This document shows, in pieces, positions 8,103 through 17,216 of a DNA stretch of 64,000 nt. The stretch is from an uncultured Pseudomonadota bacterium. Lineage in GTDB: Bacteria; Myxococcota_A; UBA796; SXON01. Position numbers and translations under genes: made by a program. The stretch is from positions 1-64,000 of the forward strand of contig CAIMSU010000039.1 in the NCBI GenBank assembly GCA_903844155.1. The letters run 5' to 3'. Within the stretch, counting starts at the first letter, position 1, and the number at the start of each line of letters is the position of its first letter. Under the pieces are notes generated by a model. That model was not told where the DNA came from and ran no database searches. It saw only the letters and a list, made by a program, of their open reading frames with translations.

Positions 8103-9347
8103 TCACCCCTGAGCGGTCGCATGCTCCCGGACGATCCGGTCGTAGTAGTCGATGACGCCCCGCACGTACTGCCGCTTTTCGGCGTAGGAGCCGGCGTAGA
8201 AGCTGCGCTTGAAGCCGTGGATGACGATATCGCGCAGCTCGCGCGCCTGCACGCCGCAGTTGTCGACCGCGAGGCGGATCTCGTTGGACACAGTCGTGTG
8301 CGAAACCAGGCGGTTGTCCGTACACAAAGCGACGGAGAGCCGCGCGTCGAGCATCTTGCGCAGGGCGTGGTCGCCTGCGGAGCGGATCGACGGGTTCGTC
8401 TGCAGGTTCGACGTGATGCACACCTCCATCGTCACGCGGCGGTCGGCGATGTAGTCGGCGAGGGTGTTGGTGTAGGCAACGCGGTCCTCCACCTTCGGGT
8501 CCGTCACGCGCTCGGGCGAGAAGAGCAGGTAGCCGTGCCCGATCCGGTCGGCGTGGAGCTTGGTGATCGCCTGGAAGATGCTCTCGGCGCCGTAGGCTTC
8601 GCCGGCGTGCACGGTCTTGTGCATGAAGTGCTGGTGGGCGTACTCGTAGGCGTCCTGGTGGTCGATGGCCGGGTAGCCGTCCTCCTGCCCGGCCAGGTCA
8701 AAGCCGACGACGGGGATGCCGGCCTCGTCGCGCGCCCACACCGCCTCGCGCGCCAACTCCAGGCTCGCCAGGCCAAAAACCTTCTTCCGGGGCGCTTTTG
8801 ACAGCGCGCGCATCAACTGCCCGTAGTACGTCGAAAGTTCGGCGTTGAACGCCCGTAGTGCGCAGACGATGATGCCGTAGCGGAACTCGGGGTCGCCCGG
8901 CGGCATCGCCGCGTTGATCTCCTGCTGCGCCCTCGCCATGCCCCGGTCGACGGCGAGCAGCACCTCGCGGGCGTCCATGTCCTCGTGCTGGTGGAGCTGC
9001 GGTGCAAAGCGGACTTCTACGTAGCGCACGCCCTCGTTCCAGTTGTCGAACGCGAACTCGTAGCTGATGCGCTCGAGCGACTCGCGGTCCTGCATGACGG
9101 CGCACGTCCAGGCAAAACCCTGGAGGTACTCCCCAAGATGCGCGTAGCTCTCCTTGAACACGAGCGCGTTCATCCCCTCCTCCGTCATGCTCGGCAGGTC
9201 GACGCGCCGCTCGCGTGCGAGCTCGATCAGCGTGGGGACGCGCAGCGAGCCGTCGAGGTGGACATGAAGGTCCGCCTTGGGCAAAGCGCGGATCAGCGCG
9301 TCAGTGAGGGCGGGGGACGGGGTGGGCGCGGGGGATGGGGTCGGCAT
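8103..9347 (-). CDS. Adenosine deaminase family protein
   Basis: A 414-residue cytoplasmic metal-dependent deaminase, expected to convert adenosine (or a related aminopurine) to inosine. The metal-binding motif KADLHVHLDGS lies near residue 30. Further hallmarks are the VHAGEAYG motif, a DRIGHGYLL segment and the CTDNRLVSHTTVSNE segment, which carries the second metal-binding Asp. The first 17 residues are a Pro/Thr/Ser/Ala repeat tail, so translation might begin later, but the ATG at 9347 is the first reasonable start. A copy of the structured repeat (9401-9579) lies just upstream in the same orientation. It is followed after 38 bp by the FGE lipoprotein gene. Confidence 0.85.
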   Translation of the reverse strand: MPTPSPAPTPSPALTDALIRALPKADLHVHLDGSLRVPTLIELARERRVDLPSMTEEGMNALVFKESYAHLGEYLQGFAWTCAVMQDRESLERISYEFAFDNWNEGVRYVEVRFAPQLHQHEDMDAREVLLAVDRGMARAQQEINAAMPPGDPEFRYGIIVCALRAFNAELSTYYGQLMRALSKAPRKKVFGLASLELAREAVWARDEAGIPVVGFDLAGQEDGYPAIDHQDAYEYAHQHFMHKTVHAGEAYGAESIFQAITKLHADRIGHGYLLFSPERVTDPKVEDRVAYTNTLADYIADRRVTMEVCITSNLQTNPSIRSAGDHALRKMLDARLSVALCTDNRLVSHTTVSNEIRLAVDNCGVQARELRDIVIHGFKRSFYAGSYAEKRQYVRGVIDYYDRIVREHATAQG

Positions 9348-9400
9348 CGCGGTACCTAACCCGAAACTGGGTGTGGCGCTCGCCGGTGGATCGCTTCCAA

Positions 9401-9579
9401 TCGAGGCGCTACCTCCCTTTCTGAGGGGGGCGCCTGTGCGGCGCCCGCTCCGCCGCGCGGGGCGCGGCTACCCTCGGGCCGGGCCCTAACGCCGATTTGG
9501 AGTACCCAATCGGCGCGACTTTGCGCGACCGCGAGCGCCGGAGTACCGGCGAGCGGGCGCGCAAAGGTCCGGGCCGGCC
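9401..9579 (-). repeat. Structured dispersed repeat, copy B (5' of adenosine deaminase)
   Basis: Read on the minus strand this matches copy A at 12-187. P2 (9553-9566 with 9519-9532) keeps 13 of 14 pairs and its 6-bp cap with a 4-nt loop (9536-9541/9546-9551). P3 (9508-9515 with 9490-9497) is 8 bp with arms different from copy A. P4 (9440-9446 with 9428-9434) is 7 bp, also with changed but complementary arms. The conserved CCCCTCAGAA and TAGCGC blocks follow P4 in both copies. It ends about 54 nt before the deaminase start. Confidence 0.6.
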
Positions 9580-9660
9580 ATACCGTACGCCACCCGCCGA
9601 GCTGCGCCTGAACCCGAGAGGCGTTTCCTCAACAACGGTCCCCCCGCCCTCTGCACGGGG

Positions 9661-10716
9661 CTACTTCGCCGCCGTCGCCAGCGAGTTCGCCTCTTCGTAG
9701 CTTATCATCCGGCCGGAGGCGGGGTCCCAGACCTTCAGCGCGAGGCAGGCGCGCATCGAGGCGGGCGTGAGGCGCGTCCGGTGCGGCGACTGCAGCTCCG
9801 GGAGCGCGGCCATCGCCTCAGGCAGCCGGTAGAACGGGATGCGGTGGTTGAGGTGGTGAACGTGGTGGTAGCCGATGTTGCCCGAGAACCAGTGCATCAA
9901 CGGGCTCATGTCCATCATCGAGCTGGAGTGGAGCGCCGCGAAGGTGTACTCCCACTCGTGCCGGCCGCGGATCTGCATATCCGGGAAGTTGTGCTGGGCG
10001 TAGAACAGGTAGCTGCCAAGGCCCGTCGCGACCATTACCGGCAGCATCGCTGCAAAGAAGGCGTTGCCCCAGCCGAACGCGAGGCCGGTCACCGTCACGA
10101 GCGCGACGTGTCCAAGGAGCGCGTAGATGCCGTCCTTGTGCTGCTGCGGGTTGCGTCGGTAGGGCGAGATGCACATGCCGAGGACGAACACCGTGAAGTA
10201 GCCAGCGGCCATCGTGAGCGGATGGCGGACGAGCTTGTAGTCGCGACGCTGCGCCTCAGTCATCAGCCCCCACATGTCGACCGTGACAATCGGGTAACTT
10301 CCGATGCTCGCGCCGACCATCTTCGCCGTGTGCTTGTGGTGGTAGTCGTGGGTCTGCTTCCACACGCTCGGCCCCGCGAGCACCCAGTAGCCGATCACGT
10401 GCATCACCACCTTTCCAACCTTGGAGCCCGTCAAAACGGCGCCGTGCAGGTAGTCGTGGTAGAAGATGAACAGGCGGACGAGGGTGAGGCCGGCGAGGGT
10501 GGCGAAGAGGGTCTTCAGCGTGATGCCCAGCGCGAGGCCCAGCGCGGGAGTGAGGCTGACACTGCCGACGTGCGCGAGGGTGAACGGCGTCGCGACGACC
10601 GCGGCGAGCGCAGAACCGAAGACGAGGATGGCGATCGCGAGGAGGCGCCAGGTGCGGGCGCGATCCTCGCTCGCGTAGGGGTTGGACGCGCGGACCAGCT
10701 CGGGACCTGAACGCAT
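9661..10716 (-). CDS. Membrane fatty acid desaturase
   Basis: A 351-residue integral-membrane di-iron desaturase. The three histidine boxes are visible: HDYLHG (first), HDYHHKH (second) and HHVHHLNH (third), separated by hydrophobic segments that would form four or more transmembrane helices. Family members introduce double bonds into acyl chains of membrane lipids or carotenoids. The ATG at 10716 is chosen because an AAAGGAG ribosome site lies 5-6 nt upstream, whereas an earlier in-frame start at 10863 would run through the palindromic intergenic region. Several palindromes upstream (10797-10893) suggest transcriptional control, in keeping with lipid-responsive repression of desaturase genes. 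Confidence 0.85.
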   Translation of the reverse strand: MRSGPELVRASNPYASEDRARTWRLLAIAILVFGSALAAVVATPFTLAHVGSVSLTPALGLALGITLKTLFATLAGLTLVRLFIFYHDYLHGAVLTGSKVGKVVMHVIGYWVLAGPSVWKQTHDYHHKHTAKMVGASIGSYPIVTVDMWGLMTEAQRRDYKLVRHPLTMAAGYFTVFVLGMCISPYRRNPQQHKDGIYALLGHVALVTVTGLAFGWGNAFFAAMLPVMVATGLGSYLFYAQHNFPDMQIRGRHEWEYTFAALHSSSMMDMSPLMHWFSGNIGYHHVHHLNHRIPFYRLPEAMAALPELQSPHRTRLTPASMRACLALKVWDPASGRMISYEEANSLATAAK

Positions 10717-10796
10717 GTGGACTCCTTTTCGACCTGACGCCGCTTCTACACGGATCAGAAACCGGCCACAAGTGGGATCTTCCTGTATTTTTGCCG

Positions 10797-10810
10797 ACTG
10801 ACCGGTCGGT
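10797..10810. promoter_or_regulatory. TetR-like imperfect palindrome
   Basis: The 14-bp sequence ACTGACCGGTCGGT has a perfect GACCGGTC core and one mismatch pair, and lies 81 bp upstream of the desaturase ATG. It resembles operators of TetR-family repressors. No regulator gene is adjacent, so this is inference from sequence symmetry and position. Confidence 0.4.
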
Positions 10811-10831
10811 TTGTGGCTCCTCCGAGAGCCG

Positions 10832-10893
10832 GATCTGAGCTGCTCAGATACGGGTATTGACACGTCAATAACACGATCTGAGCAGCTCAGATC
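10832..10893. promoter_or_regulatory. Nested inverted repeats between methyltransferase and desaturase genes
   Basis: Two 18-bp near-perfect palindromes, GATCTGAGCTGCTCAGAT at 10832-10849 and its reverse complement at 10876-10893, flank a third palindrome (TATTGAC-AC-GTCAATA, 10855-10870). The two long ones are also inverted repeats of each other, so transcript could form an 18-bp stem. The right copy overlaps the last codon of the methyltransferase gene. They may be paired operators for the desaturase, a terminator for the upstream gene, or both. Confidence 0.5.
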
Positions 10894-11761
10894 AGGGGTC
10901 GACCCCGGCCGTCACCACGAAGTTGGCCGGGTACACCGTCTTGCCGTCCTTCACGTACCGGCGCTCCAATTCGCGGCAGTCGGCGATGTCCGTCACGGCC
11001 CACCCGTCGCGCGCCATGAACGGCCCGACGTCCTCGGGGTGGCTGGGAAAGGTCACGGGCTCGGCGATGAACGCCAGTAGTCCGGCCGAGAGGCGGTGCC
11101 AGGAGGCGATGCGCGTGGCGTCGTCCACGTAGCAGAAGTAGTCCATGGTCAGGCCCGAGCCCGGGGCGGCGAGGCCGCGGAGCGCCTGCAGGGTGCCGTG
11201 GATCGCGGAGCGCGAAAGGTACATGCTAACGCCCTCCCACGTGAAGAAGGTCCGCTTGGACGGGTCAAAGCCGGCAGCGAGGAGCACGTCGGCGATGGAC
11301 TGGGTCTGAAAATCGATGTGGACGTAGCGGATGTGCGCGCGGTCCGGGAGGTTGGCGGACGACGGGAGCGCCGAGAGCACCTCGTGCTTGCGCCGGGACG
11401 TCGTCGGGAAGTCCACCTCGAAGACGGGCCGCCCGGCAAGCTCGGCGGCCAGCCGGACGCCGCGCATGTCGTAGCCGGCGCCGAGGATGACGAGCTGCTC
11501 CGCACAGCCGCCCGGGTTGTCGGCGGCGAGCGCCGCGCGGACGCGATCGTCCATGTACCGGTGGCGTGCGCGGATGTAGGTCGTGATCTCGGGTGTGAGG
11601 CGCCAGGCGAGCGTTGGCGTGTTGAGCAGCGTGCGCCACGACCACGAGAGGAAGTGCCGGGCCCAGGGGTCGTCGACGATGCGGGTCTCGGGGCCCGAGT
11701 GCTGGTCGATCGCGCGCATGAAGGCGACGATCTCGGCGGTGAGGGAGGGGCGGGAGTCCAT
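10892..11761 (-). CDS. Class I SAM-dependent methyltransferase (LCMT/TIGR00027-like)
   Basis: A 289-residue methyltransferase of the leucine-carboxyl-methyltransferase-like group common in actinobacteria and myxobacteria. The pattern AEIVAFMRAIDQHSGPETRIVDDPWARHFL at the N-terminus, the SAM-binding QLVILGAGYDMRGVRL motif near residue 90, and the FEVDFPTTSRRK acidic strand-2 region match that family. The substrate is unknown. It lies 18 bp downstream of the glycosidase-like lipoprotein gene and is probably in the same transcript. Its stop codon sits inside the palindromic region preceding the desaturase gene. Confidence 0.75.
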   Translation of the reverse strand: MDSRPSLTAEIVAFMRAIDQHSGPETRIVDDPWARHFLSWSWRTLLNTPTLAWRLTPEITTYIRARHRYMDDRVRAALAADNPGGCAEQLVILGAGYDMRGVRLAAELAGRPVFEVDFPTTSRRKHEVLSALPSSANLPDRAHIRYVHIDFQTQSIADVLLAAGFDPSKRTFFTWEGVSMYLSRSAIHGTLQALRGLAAPGSGLTMDYFCYVDDATRIASWHRLSAGLLAFIAEPVTFPSHPEDVGPFMARDGWAVTDIADCRELERRYVKDGKTVYPANFVVTAGVDP

Positions 11762-11779
11762 TTGGCGCGGGTAACGCGC

Positions 11780-13882
11780 TCAGTCGAACGTACAGCCCGG
11801 ATCCGCGTTGCTCTCGCCGAGTACCAGGTTGCGGACCTGCACCCGGTCACGCTCCCAGAAGCACAGGGTGTCGGCGTGGCGCAGGTAGCCGTAGTCGTAG
11901 AACGTGGGGTTTTCGAGGAGCCCCGTGAGGCGCCCGGGCACGGGATCGTGCAGGTCCGCGTGGCGCCGGGCGACGACGTAGCTGGCAGCCGATTTCAGCG
12001 CCTCAGCGGCGGTGATCTGGGAGCCGGCGGTGACGTCGTCGCCGTCCGCGTGGTCGAGGACCGCGGAGAGCACCGTGGACATGTATTCGGCGCGCAACGC
12101 GTCGATCTCGATGCCGTCCTGCACCTCGCGTTGCCACCGGGTGTTCTGTCCGTGCGCCTGCCCGGCCGCGATCACGGGCGCCAACAACGCGCGCGTGGCC
12201 GCCCCATGCGCCGCGAGCGGGTCCACGACCGTTGCTTTGAACGTCGCCCGATCCTCGGCGGACATCCCCACGATCTCCGCGAACGTCGGCCGGTCCGGCT
12301 GCCCGACGACGCCCTCGCCCCGGCCGATGTCCATGAACGCGTCGCGCCCGGCCATCCAGGGGGCGAGGCGCTGACCGATAAGCGCGTCGTATTGCAGGCC
12401 TGCGAGCACGGAGATCATCTCGCGGGTGACACTGGGGAGGCTCGGGAAGTCCTGATCGACGAGGTCCTGAATCGTCGCCGGCAGCTTCCACCCCATCTTC
12501 AGCACCGCCACGTCGTTCTGCCAGTACCCCCACTCCCACCCCGACGAGAACAGCACTTGCGACGGAGCCTTCTCGCCGATGCTCGCCCACTCCTGCTGGT
12601 CGTGGAGCCGACTGTCCAGGTAGATCGGCAGGTACAGCGGCACCGGCGAGTCAAACGCGCACCAGTAGGCGCTCTCCGGGAAGTAGACGACGGGCTGGCT
12701 CGCGTCCATCCGCTCCTGAATATAGTCCTTGTACGCCGAGAAGCTGTCGTAGCCGTACGCGCCGCCAGCGTCGTCCCAGAGGTTGTAGTACATCACGGTG
12801 TGGACGTAGGGGACAATCGTCGGGTCGGCGTACTTCACCAGGAAGTAGTACTCGATCTCCTGGTTGTCGTAGGTGACAGTCTGGTTCGCGCCGACGTGTA
12901 CGGTCGCGTCCGGCTCAATCGCCCGGCCCTCCTCCGTCGAGATGCTCCGGAGGACGTCTGCAAACAGGTTGACATTGTCGAGGAAGACGCCTGGATCTTC
13001 GCTGGTGAACTCCCCGAAGGAGAGGTTGACCTTGTCGAACGCCACGGCGGGGCCGCCCGACGGATGGAGCAGGACGTGCAGACGGTCGGACATGATCTGC
13101 CGGCGTTCATCCTCGGAGAGCGTGGTGTCGTCGACGAGATCGAACGCGAGCTGCAGGTTCGCGCCGCCAAAAAGCTCCACGCCCGCCGCCATGGTCACGC
13201 CGCGCTCGTGCGCGTAGTCGACGAGCGCGCTCGTCTGGTCGGCCCAGGCGGCGGCGTCTGCCGATGAGGTGAGGATGTTCTCCAGAGCCGGCCACTGAAG
13301 CTGGTTTCCCCGATTCTTCACGAGCCAGTCGACGACGCGCTCGGCGCGCCCGAGTCCGTCGGGATCGTCGGTCATCCACGCGTCCTGCAGGTACTCGATG
13401 GGGTGCAGCGTGTGGGGATCGAGGCCGCGAATTGCCGTCTCCGGCGCCTGCGTGGACCCGTCCCAGGCGCCCCAACCGGTCGCACCGAGATCCTCCGGGA
13501 TCACAGTCTCCTCGGGGTGGTAGAAGCCGTAGCCGCGCCGTTCGAGGGCGTCCGCGAGGGCGTACTGGGCGCCGAGCGCGTTACCCGCGGTGAGGTGCAG
13601 GGCGCGGTCGGCCGGGTCGTCGGAGCCGACGGTGCCGGCGTAGGTCTCGGGGTCGAGGAGGTAGCCGTCCTCGACGACGCTGACGCCGTCGGCGTACTGA
13701 CGGGCGAGGGTGGCGGCCGCTTTGTCGCTCTCGGCGGTCGGACCGAGGCGGATGCGCGGGTCGTCGATGTCGGCGATGAACGCCGAGAGTACGGGCTCCA
13801 GATCGGGGGTCGTCGCGACGACGATGTCGCCGGGATCGGCGGTGCAGGCGAGGAGCAAGGCGGGGAGCAGGGCGACGGGCAT
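11780..13882 (-). CDS. Glycosidase-like lipoprotein
   Basis: A 700-residue protein beginning with a very short hydrophobic segment and lipobox (MPVALLPALLLAC), so it is probably an outer-surface or periplasmic lipoprotein. The N-terminal 130 residues, ending in the ALGAQYALADALERRGYGFYHPEE stretch, resemble the small alpha/beta domain that precedes the catalytic barrel in alpha-glucuronidase and GH20/GH84-type enzymes. The following residues could form a TIM barrel. I cannot identify catalytic residues with certainty. The short signal sequence suggests either an unusually compact signal peptide or a start slightly upstream. Function in polysaccharide breakdown is inference only. Confidence 0.5.
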   Translation of the reverse strand: MPVALLPALLLACTADPGDIVVATTPDLEPVLSAFIADIDDPRIRLGPTAESDKAAATLARQYADGVSVVEDGYLLDPETYAGTVGSDDPADRALHLTAGNALGAQYALADALERRGYGFYHPEETVIPEDLGATGWGAWDGSTQAPETAIRGLDPHTLHPIEYLQDAWMTDDPDGLGRAERVVDWLVKNRGNQLQWPALENILTSSADAAAWADQTSALVDYAHERGVTMAAGVELFGGANLQLAFDLVDDTTLSEDERRQIMSDRLHVLLHPSGGPAVAFDKVNLSFGEFTSEDPGVFLDNVNLFADVLRSISTEEGRAIEPDATVHVGANQTVTYDNQEIEYYFLVKYADPTIVPYVHTVMYYNLWDDAGGAYGYDSFSAYKDYIQERMDASQPVVYFPESAYWCAFDSPVPLYLPIYLDSRLHDQQEWASIGEKAPSQVLFSSGWEWGYWQNDVAVLKMGWKLPATIQDLVDQDFPSLPSVTREMISVLAGLQYDALIGQRLAPWMAGRDAFMDIGRGEGVVGQPDRPTFAEIVGMSAEDRATFKATVVDPLAAHGAATRALLAPVIAAGQAHGQNTRWQREVQDGIEIDALRAEYMSTVLSAVLDHADGDDVTAGSQITAAEALKSAASYVVARRHADLHDPVPGRLTGLLENPTFYDYGYLRHADTLCFWERDRVQVRNLVLGESNADPGCTFD

Positions 13883-14012
13883 TTACGCCGCTTAGCTTGG
13901 GGCGGTCGGTCGCGCCACGGAACGGCGAGGGGTCAACGCGGCGTTCCATGCGGGTTCTGGATCGGCGCAGGGGGGAGCGAGCCGCCCAAAGGATGCCGAA
14001 CGACCCGCGCGC

Positions 14013-15803
14013 CTAGCTCACCCCGACGTCCCGCAGCCAACCGTCAAGGAGGATCAAGGTCCAGAGTTGGGCTTCCGAGCCCGGACGCAGGACGGCTCCG
14101 CCCGCGGCCATCGCGAGCGTGTCGATCGCACCTGGCAGGAAGAGCTTGAATTTATCCTCTCGCAACGCCGCGATGCGGTCGTCGATGAAGGTGGGGCGGT
14201 CGGCGGCGTGGTCGAGCCACTTGCGCCACGGACCGGGGAGGACGCGCTTGGGGCGGCTGACGAGCTGACGGCCAAGCACGGGTTTCAGGATCTCCCGCAG
14301 CGGCCACTTGGTGATCGACCCGCCGAGGTGCCGGCGCACTTTCCACGGCCCGGGGATCGCCGCGAGGAAGCTGACGAGATCGCGGTCGAGCAGCGGCTCG
14401 CGCAGGCCGATGCCGGCGAGCGAGGCGGCGGTTCCTGCGCGCGGCAAGGCGTCCTCGGCCATGCGCCCGCGCAGGTAGACATGGAGGATCTCGTTGATGG
14501 GGTCGCTCGACACCTCGCGGTAGAGCGGTTCGAGGCAGAAGCGGCGGACGCCGTGGCGGACGTAGCCGGGATCGCGGAGGATCGCGGCGCGGGCGAGGTG
14601 ATCGAAGGCGTGGACACCGCCGATGAGCCGGGCGAGGCCGAACGGGGCGGCGCGCTCGAGGAGCTCCGGCCGGTTCTTGAGGACGCCCGCGAACAGCCGA
14701 CGACCCGGGAGCCGGGCGAGGACCGAGGAGATCCGCATCTCCTGGGCGAGCAGGCCGACCATGCGCCCGCCAAAAACCTCGTCGCCGCCGTCGCCCGAGA
14801 GGATGACGTCCACGTGCGGCCTGGCGGCGCGCGCGAGGAGGTACTGGGGCATGGCGGCGGGGTCGGGCGGGGGCTGGTCGGAGCGACCGATGACGGCGTC
14901 CATGGCGTCGCGGAAGTCGTCAGCGGCGACGCGCAGGACCTCGTGGCGCGTGTGGAGGAGGTTGGCGACGCGCCCGGCGTAGGGGGTCTCGTCGCCCTCG
15001 GCGTCTTGCATGCCGACGGTGAAGGTGTGGACGGGGCCGAGGCGGGAAGCGAAGAGCGCGATGGCGCTGGAGTCGAGGCCGCCGGAGAGGAAGACGCCGA
15101 CGCGATCCTTGCCGGAGGCGCGGGAGGCGACGGCGCGGTTGAGGCGCTGTTCGAGCTCCTTGAGCGTGGGCGGGTCGGGCGGGAGATCGGCGTAGGGCGG
15201 CGCGTAGCGGAGGTTGAACCACGGTTCGACGCGGGTGCCCCGGTCGTCGTGGATCAGGTGGTGGCCGGCCGGGAGGACGGAGACGTCCCGCAGCAGCGTG
15301 CGGGGGGCGTGGTTGTAGCGAAACGAGAGGTACTCGGCGAGGTTTTCGCGGGCGAGCTCCTTGGACACCCACGGGAGGGCGAGCAGCGGGCGGACGGCGT
15401 TGGCGAAGGCGAAGCGGCCCTCCTTGCACGCCCAGTAGACGCGGCGGATGCCGAAGGCGTCGCGAAGGAGGTGGAGGCGCGGGCCGCGGTTGGCGTCGGG
15501 GCGCTCCAGGATCGCGGCGACGAACGCCCCTTCAAAGTTGTTGAGCGCGGCGACACCCTGCCGATCCCAGTACTCCAGCAGCAGCTCCGCGGCCGACTGC
15601 GCGGTGTTCGGGGCCCGGTCAAAGTGCCCGCTGACGAGGACGACGAGGCGCTCGCTGCGCGCGATGGTCGAGCGGGGTTGTGCCACGAGGAACGCCCGGT
15701 CTCCCGCGAAGGTGGAGCCTGAGTAGAGCGCCTCCCGTTCCTCGGGCGTGGGGGCGAGGCCGGCGGACTGGCCGGGATGGAAGAGGCCGGCGATGCCGCC
15801 CAT
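14013..15803 (-). CDS. Asparagine synthetase-like amidotransferase lacking the glutaminase Cys
   Basis: A 596-residue two-domain protein. The C-terminal ATP-pyrophosphatase domain is intact by motif, with the PP-loop SGGLDSSA near residue 240 and SGDGGDEVFGG near residue 335. The N-terminal class II glutaminase domain is present (LNNFEGAFVAAI, DAFGIRRVYWA), but the protein starts MGGIAGLF where active enzymes start MCGIAG. The nucleophilic Cys1 is therefore Gly, so glutamine hydrolysis is unlikely. It may use free ammonia or catalyse an ATP-dependent amide bond, as in beta-lactam synthetase-type homologues. ATG at 15803 is chosen because homologues begin exactly there. It is divergent from the helicase gene, about 93 bp apart. 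Confidence 0.8.
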   Translation of the reverse strand: MGGIAGLFHPGQSAGLAPTPEEREALYSGSTFAGDRAFLVAQPRSTIARSERLVVLVSGHFDRAPNTAQSAAELLLEYWDRQGVAALNNFEGAFVAAILERPDANRGPRLHLLRDAFGIRRVYWACKEGRFAFANAVRPLLALPWVSKELARENLAEYLSFRYNHAPRTLLRDVSVLPAGHHLIHDDRGTRVEPWFNLRYAPPYADLPPDPPTLKELEQRLNRAVASRASGKDRVGVFLSGGLDSSAIALFASRLGPVHTFTVGMQDAEGDETPYAGRVANLLHTRHEVLRVAADDFRDAMDAVIGRSDQPPPDPAAMPQYLLARAARPHVDVILSGDGGDEVFGGRMVGLLAQEMRISSVLARLPGRRLFAGVLKNRPELLERAAPFGLARLIGGVHAFDHLARAAILRDPGYVRHGVRRFCLEPLYREVSSDPINEILHVYLRGRMAEDALPRAGTAASLAGIGLREPLLDRDLVSFLAAIPGPWKVRRHLGGSITKWPLREILKPVLGRQLVSRPKRVLPGPWRKWLDHAADRPTFIDDRIAALREDKFKLFLPGAIDTLAMAAGGAVLRPGSEAQLWTLILLDGWLRDVGVS

Positions 15804-15896
15804 GCGCGCGCTCCAGACGGGGCCGGACAACGTAGCGCCTTGGGCGCCCGGCGGACGCGACGTCGGGCGACCGATCCTCACGGGTTACCCCCGCGC

Positions 15897-17210
15897 ATGT
15901 CCCAGACCTTCCATTCGCTCGGCCTCCTCCCTGGCCTCATCCGCTGCCTCGACGAGGCCCGGCTGACCGAACCCTCGCCCGTCCAGCGCCTGTGCATCCA
16001 CGCGATCCTCGGCGGGGCAAGCTGCCTTTGCCTCGCGCCTACAGGCTCGGGCAAGACGCTCGCCTACGGCCTGCCCGTGCTTCAGCGCCTCCGCGCCATC
16101 GAGGACGCCGAGGGCATGGTCACCGTGTCGGCCCGCCCGCGCGCGATCGTGCTGACGGCCACGCGCGAGCTCGTGGTCCAGACCGAGAAGGTGCTCAAGG
16201 GCGTCGCCCACGGCGTAAAGCTGCGCGTACGCTCCGTCTCCGGCGGGCAGACGCCGTCGGACACGCGCAAGCAACTGCAGACGCCCTGCGAGGTGCTCAT
16301 CGCCAACCCGCAGCGCCTGCGCGCGCTGGTAGAGGCCGACACCATCGATCTCTCCGACGTGCGCGTGGTCGTCGTGGATGAGGCGGACACGCTGCTCGAC
16401 TTCGGGCAGCGGGCCGACACGGTCGCGTGCATCGACGGGTGCTCCGCGGTGACCCGGCTGGGCGGCTCTGCGGCGACGATCGCGGGCGAGTCAGGCGGAA
16501 GGGCGCAGCTCGTGCTGGTGAGCGCGACGCTGCCGGAGCCGATCCGCGCGTGGGCGAATTCCCGGCCCGAGAAGCCGACGATGCTGGAGGCGAAGGACAG
16601 TCACAAGGCCCCGGCCTCGATCGTCATCAAGAATGTCCGGTTGCGATGGACTGAGAAGCCGGACGTCGCCAGCGACATCCTGGTGGCGCTCAAGGACGGC
16701 GCACGCGGGATCGGGTTCACGAACCGGCGCGAGACGGCCGACGAGGTCGCCGCGGCGCTCACCGAGCGTGGCCACAGCGTGATCGTCGTGCATGGCGGCT
16801 GGCTCCCGCGCGAACGCCAGGCCGCGCTCAAGCGCTTCCGCGCGGGCGAAGGCCGGATCCTGCTGACGACGGAGCTTGGCGGACGCGGCCTGCAGATCCC
16901 CGACCTCGCGTTCGTCCTGAACTACGATCTGCCCGAGCGACCGAGCGAATACCTCCATCGCATCGGCCGTATCGGCCGGCTCGGCCCGGACGGCACCACC
17001 GGCGGCACGGTCTACAACTTCATCACGCCGAACGACGAGGCAAAGCTCAAGGAGATCGAGCGCATGGCGCGCGGCGGGCGGCTGGACACGGGCGAGAGCC
17101 TGCACTCCGAGCGTGACCGGGGCGCGCAGCGCGAGGCGCGGGCGCGGACGAGAGAGGTGAAGGGCGGCGACGGCGAGCGTCGGACGGATCGGCGGGTGAA
17201 GGGGCGGTAG
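15897..17210 (+). CDS. DEAD-box RNA helicase
   Basis: A 437-residue ATP-dependent RNA helicase. Motifs in order: Q-motif region (FHSLGLLPGLIRCL, PSPVQ), Walker A APTGSGKT, Ia TATREL, Walker B VVDEADTLLDFG, III SAT, and in the second domain VVHGGWLPRERQ, TTELGGRGLQIP and HRIGRIGRLG (motif VI). The C-terminal 45 residues are Arg/Lys/Glu rich and probably bind RNA. The ATG at 15897 (MSQTFHSLGL) is used because it places the Q-motif correctly. It converges on the esterase gene with a gap of only 6 bp. A likely role is RNA folding or ribosome assembly. Confidence 0.85.
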   Translation: MSQTFHSLGLLPGLIRCLDEARLTEPSPVQRLCIHAILGGASCLCLAPTGSGKTLAYGLPVLQRLRAIEDAEGMVTVSARPRAIVLTATRELVVQTEKVLKGVAHGVKLRVRSVSGGQTPSDTRKQLQTPCEVLIANPQRLRALVEADTIDLSDVRVVVVDEADTLLDFGQRADTVACIDGCSAVTRLGGSAATIAGESGGRAQLVLVSATLPEPIRAWANSRPEKPTMLEAKDSHKAPASIVIKNVRLRWTEKPDVASDILVALKDGARGIGFTNRRETADEVAAALTERGHSVIVVHGGWLPRERQAALKRFRAGEGRILLTTELGGRGLQIPDLAFVLNYDLPERPSEYLHRIGRIGRLGPDGTTGGTVYNFITPNDEAKLKEIERMARGGRLDTGESLHSERDRGAQREARARTREVKGGDGERRTDRRVKGR

Positions 17211-17216
17211 GCGCGT

